From Xenopus tropicalis (taxonomy: Eukaryota; Chordata; Amphibia; Anura; Pipidae): a stretch of 64,000 nt of DNA. Positions 33,090-44,309 of this stretch are shown in pieces (position 1 is the stretch's first letter; each line of letters begins with the position of its first letter). The notes beneath the pieces are model-generated. The model saw nothing but the letters and a program-made list of their open reading frames with translations, searched no databases and was not told the DNA's origin. Location: contig NC_030683.2 of NCBI RefSeq assembly GCF_000004195.4, positions 861,207 through 925,206 on the forward strand, read 5' to 3'. Both the position numbers and the translations under genes were made by a program.

Positions 33090-34221
33090 CAGTGCTGTCC
33101 AACTGGCGGCCCGCGGGCCGCATGCGGCCGCCGACCCCCCTCTGTGTGGGCCCCCCACCTGTCTGGCTGCTTTGATGGCTTACCTTTGAGTTAAGCATTA
33201 AATGGATCAGTACTGGAGATAACTGGCCCCCTGCCATGGTTCTCACCTCAGATTCAGGGCTTGTAATCCCCCATGTATTGTTTAAAGTATGTAATCCCCT
33301 GTGTTTTCACACCTTTTAATACCTGCATTGTTCAACCCCTGCAGTGTTCACACCTCAGGCTCAGACTGTAATCACTCCCATTGTTCACTTCTTCACACCT
33401 CAGACATAGGTACTGTAGGCAGAGTATGGCACATACAGCCAGCATAGGGCAGGTAGAGTATGGCACACACAGGCAGCATAGGTCAGGGAGGGTATGGCAC
33501 ACACAGGAAGGGTAGGGCAGGCAGAGTATGGCACACACAGGCAGGGTAGGGCAGGCAGAGTATGGCACACAGAGGCAGCATAGGGAAGGCAGAGTATGGC
33601 ACACACAGGCAGCATAGGTCAGGGAGGGTATGGCACACACAGGAAGGGTAGGGCAGGCAGAGTATGGCACACACAGGCAGGGTAGGGCAGGCAGAGTATG
33701 GCACACAGAGGCCAGCATAGGAAGGCAGAGTATGGCACACACAGGGCAGGGTAGGACAGGCAGAGTATGGCACACACAGACAGCATAGGACAGGCAGAGT
33801 GCTGCCTGTGTGTGCCATACTCTGTTTGCCCTATGCTGCTTGTGGGAGGTGAACCTGGCAGGGGTTTGCTGTGGGAGTTGTTAGCAGTTGGAAATAGCCA
33901 TTAAATGGTCCCTAAGGTGTGTAATTATGTACTGGGGGTTGCTGTGCTATCCACAGGGGAGGAGGAGGCATATGGAATTTAAGGGTATATCTTAGTATGG
34001 ACATAATTCTTTCACATATGAATGCTGGTTGATATCCCCACAGTAAGGACCAAGCATTTGGGATTTTGCTGTGCTACCACCATTGTGATAAAATAGGTGT
34101 GGTTTGAAGTGGGTGTGGTTTCAAAAAGGGGAGTGGTCAAAACTGGCTTCCATTAGCGGCCCTCCACCATGTATGCTAGAGAAATTCCGGCCCTCGGCAC
34201 CGTAGAAGTTGGACAGCACTG
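33090..34221 (+). mobile_element. Complete non-autonomous hAT-type element with 8-bp target duplication
   Basis: The left end is CAGTGCTGTCCAACT at 33090-33104 and the right end AGTTGGACAGCACTG at 34207-34221: perfect 15-bp terminal inverted repeats. Both sides are flanked by CTATAGAC (33082-33089 and 34222-34229), which fits the hAT target pattern nTnnnnAn. Removing the element and one CTATAGAC restores a normal 34-bp array unit, so the duplication is real. The 1.13-kb element has no transposase frame. Inside it are TTCACACCTCAG repeats (33240-33405), an inverted 34-bp array (33415-33800) that switches orientation near 33800, and a right part with GTGTGGTTTGAAGTGGG. The subfamily name was not determined. 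Confidence 0.92.
33415..33800. repeat. 34-bp array inside the hAT element, reverse orientation
   Basis: About eleven copies of the same 34-bp family as 30757-32805, read as AGAGTATGGCACACACAGGC. At 33800 the orientation flips (AGAGTGCTGCCTGTGTGTGC), giving an inverted-repeat junction. Confidence 0.93.
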
Positions 34222-35318
34222 CTATAGACTATAGAGTAAGAGCCCTAACCAATCACTATAGACTATAGAGTAAGAGCCCTAACCAATCACTATAGACTAT
34301 AGAGTAAGAGCCCTAACCAATCACTATGAATTACAGAGTAAGAGCCCTAACCAATCACTATAGACTATAGAGTAAAAGCCCTAACCAATCACTATGAATT
34401 ACAGAGTAAGAGCCCTAACCAATCACTATAGACTATAGAGTCCTAAGAGCCCTAACCAATCACTATAGACTATAGAGTAAGAGCCCTAACCAATCACTAT
34501 AGACTATAGAGTAAAGAGCCCTAACCAATCACTATGAATTACAGAGTAAGAGCCCTAACCAATCACTATAGACTATAGAGTAAAAGCCCTAACCAATCAC
34601 TATGAATTACAGAGTAAGAGCCCTAACCAATCACTATAGACTATAGAGTAAGAGCCCTAACCAATCACTATGAATTACAGAGTAAGAGCCCTAACCAATC
34701 ACTATAGACTATAGAGTAAGAGCCCTAACCAATCACTATGAATTACAGAGTAAGAGCCCTAACCAATCACTATAGACTATAGAGTAAGAGCCCTAACCAA
34801 TCACTATAGACTATAGAGTAAGAGCCCTAACCAATCACTATAGACTATAGAGTAAGAGCCCTAACCAATCACTATGAATTACAGAGTAAGAGCCCTAACC
34901 AATCACTATAGACTATAGAGTAAGAGCCCTAACCAATCACTATAGACTACAGAGTAAGAGCCCTAACCAATCACTATGAATTACAGAGTAAGAGCCCTAA
35001 CCAATCACTATAGACTATAGAGTAAAAGCCCTAACCAATCACTATGAATTACAGAGTAAGAGCCCTAACCAATCACTATGAATTACAGAGTAAGAGCCCT
35101 AACCAATCACTGTAGACTATAGAGTAAGAGCCTAACCAATCACTATAGACTATAGAGTAAGAGCCCTAACCAATCACTATAGACTATAGAGTAAAAGCCC
35201 TAACCAATCACTATAGACTATAGAGTAAGAGCCCTAACCAATCACTATAGACTATAGAGTAAGAGCCCTAACCAATCACTATAGACTATAGAGTAAAAGC
35301 CCTAACCAATCACTATAA
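34222..35318. repeat. 34-bp array with two alternating unit types
   Basis: Units are AGAGCCCTAACCAATCACTA followed by TAGACTATAGAGTA (type A) or TGAATTACAGAGTA (type B), both 34 bp, about 32 copies. Types A and B are mixed in irregular order. Type A units contain the CTATAGAC hAT target. The array originally included 33012-33089 and was split by the element at 33090. Confidence 0.97.
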
Positions 35319-35901
35319 GACATCACTTGGGAGTTGGGACAGTTGGTTCCACCATTGGTGCAAAGACCAGGGATGCCCCGAGCTTGAGGTGCCCCCACTG
35401 GGGGGCAGTGTTACCCATGTTACCCCCAGTCATTGGGAGGCCACGCCCCCTCTGTGGGGAATTGCTGAGCTGCCATTTTGGGAAGTAGAGTAAATGAGTG
35501 GGCACTTGGGTGAGTGTATATGTGGCACATTGATAGGTCGCCACGCTGTGCCACGTTCCCTATTGGTGTAACACTGACTGGATCAACTTCTAAAGTGCAA
35601 CAGTGCTCAGCCAATCACGTTCCATGTTGTATAAGTGACCAGTTGCAGTACCACTTCCCACCACCCGTAGCCAACAGCCAGTGTTTCTCATAGAGCCACA
35701 GTAGAACAGCGCCCCCCCGAGAGAGGGAATCGGAACCTCTGGGTGGAACAATCCAGTGAGGGGGGGGCGGAACCAGCGAGGCTCATTTGCTGGAACACAA
35801 GGTGCTGGTGGCAGTCACTCTCAGGCTATAAATTCAAGGGCAAATAAAACTGTCAGTTCCTTCCCCTTTCCCTCACAGGCAGTTGGGCCTGGGGCTGGGA
35901 A
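35319..35901. other. Single-copy spacer
   Basis: No gene is visible. Several CCAAT/ATTGG motifs and a C run near 35712 are present. Confidence 0.5.
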
Positions 35902-36096
35902 TGCAACTGTCTCTCTCTCACACGTGCGAAGCCTCTATTTGCTCTCCTCCGGCCAATCTGATTTATTGGCCTAATTGGCATTTGAAAGGTCCTATAAATC
36001 AGCCCTGGAGTTCCTGCACTCGCCCAATGCGACGGGGTGACTTGCACTATTGCCCTGCACTGCGGCACTCTGGGGCCAATCCCTGCCCAGTGGCAA
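35902..36096. repeat. Duplicated flank, copy 1 (next to the expanded 24-bp array)
   Basis: 35902-36023 is nearly identical to 38988-39110 (shared CACACGTGCGAAGCCTCTAT, CTCCGGCCAATCTGATTTAT, AAAGGTCCTATAAATCAGCC). A weaker match continues to the CAAGGGGAG that seeds the 24-bp array. Both copies are in direct orientation and bracket two arrays. Confidence 0.9.
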
Positions 36097-37276
36097 GGGG
36101 AGTCTCAAGGCTTTGGGCAAGGGGAGTCTCAAGGCTTTGGGCAAGGGGAGTCTCAAGGCTTTGGGCAAGGGGAGTCTCAAGGCTTTGGGCAAGGGGAGTC
36201 TCAAGGCTTTGGGCAAGGGGGTCTAGGCTTGGGCAAGGGAGTCTCAAGGCTTTGGGCAAGGGGAGTCTCAAGGCTTTGGGCAAGGGGAGTCTCAAGGCTT
36301 TGGGCAAGGGGAGTCTCTAGGCTTTGGGCAAGGGGAGTCTCAAGGCTTTGGGCAAGGGGAGTCTCAAGGCTTTGGGCAAGGGGAGTCTCTAGGCTTTGGG
36401 CAAGGGGAGTCTCAAGGCTTTGGGCAAGGGGAGTCTCTAGGCTTTGGGCAAGGGGAGTCTCTGGGCCTTGGGCAAGGGGAGTCTCTGGGCTTTGGGCAAG
36501 GGGAGTCTCTGGGCCTTGGGCAAGGGGAGTCTCTAGGCTTTGGGCAAGGGGAGTCTCTAGGCCTTGGGCAAGGGGAGTCTCAAGGCTTTGGGCAAGGGGA
36601 GTCTCTAGGCTTTGGGCAAGGGGAGTCTCTAGGCTTTGGGCAAGGGGAGTCTCAAGGCTTTGGGCAAGGGGAGTCTCTAGGCTTTGGGCAAGGGGAGTCT
36701 CAAGGCTTTGGGCAAGGGGAGTCTCAAGGCTTTGGGCAAGGGGAGTCTCTAGGCTTTGGGCAAGGGGAGTCTCTAGGCTTTGGGCAAGGGGAGTCTCTAG
36801 GCCTTGGGCAAGGGGAGTCTCTAGGCTTTGGGCAAGGGGAGTCTCTAGGCCTTGGGCAAGGGGAGTCTCTAGGCCTTGGGCAAGGGGAGTCTCAAGGCTT
36901 TGGGCAAGGGGAGTCTCTAGGCTTTGGGCAAGGGGAGTCTCTAGGCCTTGGGCAAGGGAGTCTCTAGGCTTTGGGCAAGGGGAGTCTCTAGGCCTGGGCA
37001 AGGGGAGTCTCAAGGCTTTGGGCAAGGGGAGTCTCTAGGCTTTGGGCAAGGGGAGTCTCTAGGCCTTGGGCAAGGGGAGTCTCTAGGCTTTGGGCAAGGG
37101 GAGTCTCTAGGCCTTGGGCAAGGGGAGTCTCAAGGCTTTGGGCAAGGGGAGTCTCTAGGCTTTGGGCAAGGGGAGTCTCTAGGCCTTGGGCAAGGGGAGT
37201 CTCTAGGCCTTGGGCAAGGGGAGTCTCTAGGCCTTGGGCAAGGGGAGTCTCTAGGCTTTGGGCAAGGGGAGTCTCT
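36097..37276. repeat. 24-bp minisatellite (GGGGAGTCTCAAGGCTTTGG family)
   Basis: The unit is GGGGAGTCTCAAGGCTTTGG plus GCAA (24 bp), about 49 copies, with CTCAAGG/CTCTAGG/CTCTGGG and CTTTGG/CCTTGG variants. CTCAAGG units dominate the left end and CTCTAGG units the right. All frames are open (GESQGFGQ, VSRLWARG; LETPLAQS on -), which is a repeat effect. Confidence 0.97.
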
Positions 37277-37825
37277 GAAAGCCAATATATAGGAATAAGT
37301 GACGGGGGGAAATGAGGGGCTGAAGCTTTATGGGCGGAGCTTTTCACAGATTGTAACAAATGAATGGTAGGGGCAGTTATAAACCCCCTAATGTAAGTGC
37401 AGAGGCTCCGCTCCTGTTGCAAATACAAACAGCTGCCAGTTTGGGGCAAGTAATGATAACGGGGGGATTTTAATTACCCAGATGCTGACTGGGGCAAATG
37501 TGCTGCCGGGCATCATGGGAACAAGTTTATGAGCGAATCTGTCCCTGGGTATGTACCAAACCTTCAGCTTCTTCAGTCCAACTGGTACCGGAACCCTCGG
37601 CATATCCTTAACTATATCCTCTCCCACTGACCAATCACAGTGGCGCAATGGAACCCACAGGGAGGCCACACGTGGAACGCACAGAGATGTGACTGCTGTG
37701 GGGTCATAGAGACAGCTGTTACTCGCGAGAGGGGCATGAATGTATGCGTGAAGTGTTCCGAGACCCCTGGGGTACAGGCGGCCCCAGGGCCACATAGCGG
37801 TGCAGGGAAATGAGTCGCTTTCGGC
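37277..37825. other. Single-copy spacer containing a retroelement fossil
   Basis: The spacer lies between the 24-bp and 10-bp arrays. Apart from the reverse-transcriptase-element-like relic at 37420-37625, nothing is recognised. Confidence 0.5.
37420..37625 (+). pseudogene. Fossil of a non-LTR retrotransposon endonuclease region
   Basis: Reading + from 37447 gives QVMITG, then after a two-base G excess GDFNYPDADW and a further run to NPRHILNYILS. GDFN-PD-W is the typical catalytic-region motif of the apurinic endonuclease of CR1/L2/jockey-type LINEs. The frame is broken in the G run at 37461-37466. No reverse transcriptase part and no 3' tail are visible. Family assignment rests on this motif only. 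Confidence 0.5.
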
Positions 37826-38970
37826 TGGGTGTAAGTGGGTATAAGTGGGTGTAAGTGGGTGTAAGTGGGCGTAAGTGGGCGTAAGTGGGTGTAAGTGTGT
37901 GTAAGTGTGCGTAAGTGGGTATAAGTGTGTGTAAGTGGGAGTAAGTGGGTGTAAGTGGGTGTAAGTGTGTGTAAGTGGGTGTAAGTGTGTGTAAGTGGGT
38001 GTAAGTGTGTGTAAGTGTGTGTAAGTGGGTATAAGTGTGTGTAAGTGTGTGTAAGTGGGTATAAGTGTGTGTAAGTGGGAGTAAGTGGGTGTAAGTGGGT
38101 GTAAGTGGGTGTAAGTGGGAGTAAGTGGGTGTAAGTGGGTGTAAGTGTGTGTAAGTGTGTGTAAGTGGGTGTAAGTGTGTGTAAGTGGGTGTAAGTGGGT
38201 GTAAGTGGGTGTAAGTGTGTGTAAGTGGGTGTAAGTGGGTGTAAGTGTGTGTAAGTGTGTTTAAGTGGGTGTAAGTGTGTGTAAGTGTGTCGTTAAGTGG
38301 GTATAAGTGTGTGTAAGTGGGAGTAAGTGGGTGTAAGTGGGTGTAAGTGGGTGTAAGTGTGTGTAAGTGGGTGTAAGTGGGTGTAAGTGTGTGTAAGTGG
38401 GTATAAGTGTGTGTAAGTGGGTATAAGTGTGTATAAGTGGGTATAAGTGGGTGTAAGTGGGTGTAAGTGGGTGTAAGTGTGTGTAAGTGTGTGTAAGTGG
38501 GTGTAAGTCTGTGTAAGTGGGTGTAAGTGGGAGTAAGTGGGTGTAAGTGGGTGTAAGTGTGTGTAAGTGTGTGTAAGTGGGTGTAAGTGGGTATAAGTGG
38601 GTGTAAGTGGGTGTAAGTGGGTGTAAGTGGGTGTAAGTGGGTGTAAGTGTGTGTAAGTGGGTGTAAGTGGGTGTAAGTGGGTGTAAGTGTGTGTAAGTGT
38701 GTGTAAGTGTGTGTAAGTGGGTATAAGTGGGTGTAAGTGGGTGTAAGTGGGTGTAAGTGGGTGTAAGTGTGTGTAAGTGGGTGTAAGTGTGTGTAAGTGG
38801 GTATAAGTGGGTATAAGTGGGTGTAAGTGGGTGTAAGTGGGTGTAAGTGGGTGTAAGTGGGTGTAAGTGGGTATAAGTGGGTGTAAGTGGGTGTAAGTGG
38901 GTGTAAGTGGGTATAAGTGGGTGTAAGTGGGTGTAAGTGGGTATAAGTGGGAGTAAGTGGGTATAAGACA
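37826..38970. repeat. 10-bp array of GTAAGTGGGT
   Basis: The unit is GTAAGTGGGT or GTAAGTGTGT, with rarer ATAAGTGGGT, GTAAGTGGGC and GTAAGTGGGA, about 114 copies in strict 10-bp register with one small indel near 38290. Each copy holds GTAAGT, the consensus 5' splice-site core. On the minus strand it gives THLHPLTPTY frames, which are by-products. Confidence 0.97.
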
Positions 38971-38987
38971 GACACCCCAGAAAAAGC

Positions 38988-39190
38988 TGCAATTGTCTCT
39001 ACTCACACACGTGCGAAGCCTCTATTTGCTCTCCTCCGGCCAATCTGATTTATTGGGCTAATTGGCATTTGAAAGGTCCTATAAATCAGCCCTGGAGTTC
39101 CTGCACTCGCAAGGGTAAATACTGAAATACCCCGGGGAGGTGCCATTGTGAGGCCCAGTCCCTGCTCAGTACCAAGGGGAGCTTCTAGGT
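38988..39190. repeat. Duplicated flank, copy 2 (unexpanded state)
   Basis: This matches 35902-36096. Where copy 1 passes into the 24-bp array (GGCAAGGGGAGTCTCAAGG), this copy has a single ACCAAGGGGAGCTTCTAGG and then unrelated sequence. Confidence 0.9.
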
Positions 39191-39930
39191 GTGCAAGTGA
39201 GATAGCACATCTGTGATGGTACGGGGGGCATTAGTGCCCATGGCATGGGGAGATAGCACATCTGTGTGGGTACGGGGGGCATTAGTGCCCATGGCATGGG
39301 GAGATGGCATATCTGTGTGGGTATGGGGGGCATTAGTGCCCATGGCAGGGGGAGCTGGCACATCTGTGTGGGTATGGGGGGCATTAGTGCCCATGGCATG
39401 GGGAGCTGGCACATCTGTGTGGGTATGGGGGGCATTAGTGCCCATGGCATGGGGAGATGGCACATCTGTGAAGTATGGGGGGCATTAGTGCCCATGGCAT
39501 GGGGAGCTGGCAGATCTGTGATAGTATGGGGGGGCATTAGTGACCAGGGCATGGGGAGCTGGCACATCTGTGATAATATGGGGGGCATTAGTGCCCATGG
39601 CATGGGGAGATGGCACATCTGGGAAGTATGGGGGGCATTAGTGCCCATGGCATGGGAAGCTGGCACATCTGTGATAATATGGGGGGCATTAGTGCCCATG
39701 GAATGGGGAGATGGCACATCTGTGAGGGTATGGGGGGCATTAGTGCCCATGGCATGGGGAGATAGCACATCTGTGAGGGTATGGGGGCATTAGTGCCCAT
39801 GGCATGGGGAGATAGCACATCTGTGAGGGTATGGGGGTATTAGTGCCCATGGCATGGGGAGATAGCACATCTGTGAGGGTATGGGGGGCATTAGTGCCCA
39901 TGGCATGGGGAGCTGGCACATCTGGATCTA
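39190..39930. repeat. 52-bp minisatellite
   Basis: The unit contains GGGGGGCATTAGTGCCCATG, GCATGGGGAGATAGCAC and ATCTGTGAGGGTATG (52 bp), about 14 copies. Variants are GATAG/GATGG/GCTGG and TGTGAGGG/TGTGTGGG/TGATAATA. Confidence 0.96.
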
Positions 39931-39939
39931 GAAACATAA

Positions 39940-41930
39940 GGAACTGAGTAAACAAGAACTAGGAACACAGGATCTCAGGAACACTAGAACTACAACCATA
40001 ACTTTGGACGAACACAAGAACTAGGAGTACAGGAACTAGAAACACAGGAACTAGAAACACAGGAACTAGGAACACAGGGACTCAGGGACACAGGGACTCA
40101 GGGACACAGGGAATCAGGGACACAAGAGATAGGAACATAGAATATAGAAGCACTAGAACTAGGAGCACTGGCTCCCAGAAGCACAAGAACTAGAATTACA
40201 GGATCTCAAGAACCCAAGAACTAGGAACATAGGAAGTTGAAACTCAAGAACTTGGTACACAGGAACTAGGAACACAAGAACAAGCAACAAAGGATCTCGG
40301 TAACAGGAACTAAGTATCCAGGAACTAGGAACACAGGAGCTAGGGACACAGGAGCTAGGGACACAGTAAAAAGAAATATAAGAACTTACAAAAAAATATA
40401 GGAAGAGTAAGGAACTAAGAACAAAAAACTGGAAACACCAGATCTTGGGAACAGGGACTAGGAGCACAGGAACAAGAAACACAAAGAACTCGGAATATAC
40501 AAACTGGGAACATGGGAGCTAGGAACCCAGGAACTAGGAAATAAGGAACTTGGAATGCAGGAGCTATAAACACAGAATCTAGAAACACAGGAACTAGAAA
40601 CACAAAAACTAGGAACACTAGAACTAGGTGCCCAGGAACAAGATTCACAGAAGCTAGGAACACAGGAAAAAGGAACACAGGAACAAGGAATTCAAGAACT
40701 AGGAACACAACAATAAGTTACACAAGAACTAGTTACACAGGAACTAGGAACACTAGAACTAGGAACGTAGGATCTCAGGAACACAAGAACTAGAAACACA
40801 GGATCTAGAAACACAAAAACTAGGAACACTAGAACTAGGTGCCCAGGAACAAGATTCACAGAAGCTAGGAACACAGGAAAAAGGAACACAGGAACAAGGA
40901 ATTCAAGAACTAGGAACACAACAATAAGTTACACAAGAACTAGTTACACAGGAACTAGGAACACTAGAACTAGGAACGTAGGATCTCAGGAACACAAGAA
41001 CTAAAAACACAGGATCTAGAAACACAAGAACTAGAAACACAAGAGCTAGGTGCACAGGAACTAGGAACAGAGGAGCTAGGAACAGAGGAACTAGGAACAG
41101 AGGAGCTAGGAACACAGGAACTAGGAACAAAGGAGCTAGGTGCACAGGAACTAGGAACAGAGGAGCTAGGAACACAGGAACTAGGAACACAGGAGCTAGG
41201 AACACAGGAACTAGGAACAAAGGAGCTAGGAAAACAGGAACTAGGAACACAGGAGCTAATAACACAGGAACTAGGAACAGAGGAGCTAGGAACACAGGAT
41301 CTAGGAACAGAGGAGCTAGGAACACAGGAACTAGGAACAGAGAAGCTAAGAACACAGGAACTAGGAACAGAGGAGCTAAGAACACAGGAACTAGGAACAG
41401 AGGAGCTAAGAACACAGGAACTAGGAACAGAGGAGCTAGGAACACAGGAACTAGGAACAGAGGAGCTAGGAACACAGGAACTAGGAACAGAGGAGCTAGG
41501 AACACAGGAACTAGGAACAGAGGAGCTAGGAATACAGAAACTAGGAACAGAGGAGCTAGGAACACAGGAACTAGGAACAGAGGAGCTAGGAACACAGGAA
41601 CTAGGAACAGAGGAGCTAAGAACACAGGAACTAGGAACACAGGAGCTAGGAATACAGGAACTAGGAACAGAGGAGCTAGGAACACAGGAACTAGGAACAG
41701 AGGAGCTAGGAACACAGGAACTAGGAACACAGGAGCTAGGAATACAGGAACTAGGAACAGAGAAGCTAGGAACACAGGAACTAGGAACAGAGGAGCTAGG
41801 AACACAGGAACTAGGAACACAGGAGCTAGGAACACAGGAACTAGGAACAGAGGAAAATGAAAAACAAGAACTAGGAATGCAGGAACTCAAGAACTAGCTA
41901 CACAGGAACTAGGAACACAAGCGAAGCGAA
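39940..41930. repeat. 15/30-bp array of GGAACTAGGAACACA
   Basis: Left part (39940-41040): degenerate GGAACTAGGAACACA units with higher-order structure. Right part (41040-41900): very regular 30-bp dimers of GGAACTAGGAACAGA and GGAGCTAGGAACACA. Minus-strand open frames of VFLVPVFLAPLF and PSSSVPSSCV type result from the 15-bp period and are not genes. Confidence 0.96.
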
Positions 41931-41956
41931 ACTGATTCACTCATCACTACTTGGGA

Positions 41957-43985
41957 ACCATCAGAGGCAATATGGGGGCCATTAGAGGCAATATGGGGGC
42001 CATTAGAGGCAATATGGGCCATTAGAGGCAATATGGGGGCCATTAGAGGCAATATGGGGGCCATTAGAGGCAATATGGGGGCCATTAGAGGCAACATGGG
42101 GGCCATTAGAGGCAATATGGGCCATAAGAGGCAATATGGGGGCCATTAGAGGCAACATGGGGGCCATTAGAGGCAATATGGGCCATTAGAGACAACATGG
42201 GGGCCATTAGAGGCAATATGGGCCATTAGAGCTAATATGGGGGCATTAGAGGCAATATGGGCCATTAGAGCTAATATGGGGGCCATAAGAGGTAATATGG
42301 GGGGGCCATTAGAGGCAATATGGGGCCATTAGAGGCAATATGGGGGCCATTAGAGGCAATATGGGCCATTAGAGCTAATATGGGGGCCATTAGAGGCAAT
42401 ATGGGCTATTAGAGCTAATATGGGGGCCATTAGAGGCAATATGGGGGCCATTAGAGGCAATATGGGGGCCATCAGAGGCAATATGGGGGCCATTAGAGGC
42501 AATATGGGGGCCATTAGAGGCAATATGGGCCATTAGAGCTAATATGGGGGCCATTAGAGGCAATATGGGCCATTAGAGGCAATATGGGCCATTAGAGCTA
42601 ATATGGGGGCCATTAGAGGCAATATGGGCCATTTGAGCTAATATGGGGGCCATTAGAGGCAATATGGGCCATTAGAGATAATATGGGGGCCATAAAAGGC
42701 AATATGGGGGGCCATTAGAGGCAATATGGGCCATTAGAGCTAATATGGGGGACATTAGAGGCAATATGGGCCATTAGAGCTAATATGGGGGCCATTAGAG
42801 GCAATATGGGGGCCATAAGACGCAATATGGGGGGCCATTAGAGACAATATGGGCCATTAGAGCTAATATGGGGGCCATAAGAGGCAATATGGGGGGGCCA
42901 TTAGAGGCAATATGGGCCATTAGAGCTAATATGGGGGCCATAAGAGGCAATATGGGGGCCATTAGAGCAATATGGGGCCATTAGAGCTAATATGGGGGCC
43001 ATTAGAGGCAATATGGGCCATTAGAGCTAATATGGGGCCATTAGAGGCAATTATGGGGGCCATAAGACGCAATATGGGGGGCCATTAGAGGCAATATGGG
43101 CCATTAGAGCTAATATGGGGGCCATTAGAGGCAATATGGGCCATTAGAGCTAATATGAGGGCCATTAGAGGCAATATGGGCCATTGGAGCTAATATGGGG
43201 GCCATAAGAGGTAATATGGGGGGCCATTAGAGGCAATATGGGCCATTAGAGCTAATATGGGGGCCATTAGAGGCAATATGGGCCATTAGAGCTAATATGA
43301 GGGCCATTAGAGGCAAATATGGGCCATTGGAGCTAATATGGGGGCATAAGAGGTAATATGGGGGCCATTAGAGGCAATATGGGCCATTAGAGCTAATATG
43401 GGGGCCATTAGAGGCAATATGGGCCATTAGAGCTAATATGGGGGCCATTAGAGGCAATATGGGCCATTAGAGCTAATATGGGGGCCATTAGAGCTAATAT
43501 GCACCATTAGAGCTAATATGGGCCATTAGAGGCAATATGGGGGCCATTAGAGGCAATATGGGCCATTAGAGGCAATATGGGGGCCATTAGAGGCAATATG
43601 GGCCATTAGAGTAATATGGAGGCCATTAGAGGCAATATGGGCCATTAGAGCTAATATGGGGGCCATAAGAGGCAATATGGGGGGCCATTAGAGGCAATAT
43701 GGGCCATTAGAGCTAATATGGGGGCCATTAGAGGCAATATGGGCCATTAGAGCTAATATGGGGGCCATTAGAGGCTATATGGGCCATTAGAGCTAATATG
43801 GGGGCCATAAGAGGCAATATGGGGGGCCATTAGAGGCAATATGGGCCATTAGAGCTAATATGGGGGCCATTAGAGGCAATATGGGCCATTAGAGCTAATA
43901 TGGGGGCCATTAGAGCTAATATGGGCCATTAGAGGCAATATGGGGACCATTAGAGGCAATATGGGGGCCATTAGAGGCAATATGG
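41957..43985. repeat. ~20/22-bp array of CCATTAGAGGCAATATGGG
   Basis: Two unit types, CCATTAGAGGCAATATGGG and CCATTAGAGCTAATATGGGG, alternate in much of the array, forming a ~42-bp dimer. Simple monomers occur at both ends. About 95 units. Confidence 0.96.
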
Positions 43986-44309
43986 GGAACAGGGCCAGAC
44001 GTATGGGGGCTGTGAGGGGGAATAGGGCAGTTCTGCCATCTTGTTCTGCCCCAGTGTCATGTTGGTAAAGCTCGGCCCTTTAGAACGGAAGATCACACAC
44101 GTGCAAAGTGAATGAATAATTGCCCCCCCGCACTAACACACCCCCAGGCCGGCTGGTTAATGGTTTATTCCAGGAGATTGACACAAACCCGTATATGTGG
44201 GAAACGCTTTGGTGACATCATTGCTGCGTCAATTCCAATGACATCACTGAGTGACTTTCCCACAGGAAAGATGGATTGGCCCATAAAATATTAACTCTTC
44301 CCTATTCCC
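43986..44309. other. Single-copy spacer
   Basis: An ACACACGTGC motif near 44095 resembles the start of the duplicated flank at 35902. No gene is visible. Confidence 0.5.

Noticed and set aside
34222..35318. CRISPR-like regular array
   Set aside because: Repeats are head-to-tail without spacers, the unit types simply vary, and the host is a vertebrate.
37388..37795. Minus-strand frame of about 135 codons in the spacer
   Set aside because: It overlaps the + strand LINE endonuclease relic and has no recognisable domain, so it is probably its antisense shadow.
37826..38970. Interstitial telomere array
   Set aside because: The unit is GTAAGTGGGT, not TTAGGG, on either strand.
40903..41890. Minus-strand hydrophobic repeat protein (VFLVPVFLAPLF)
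   Set aside because: A by-product of a 15-bp unit; two other patterns (PSSSVPSSCV) are open in other frames at the same time.
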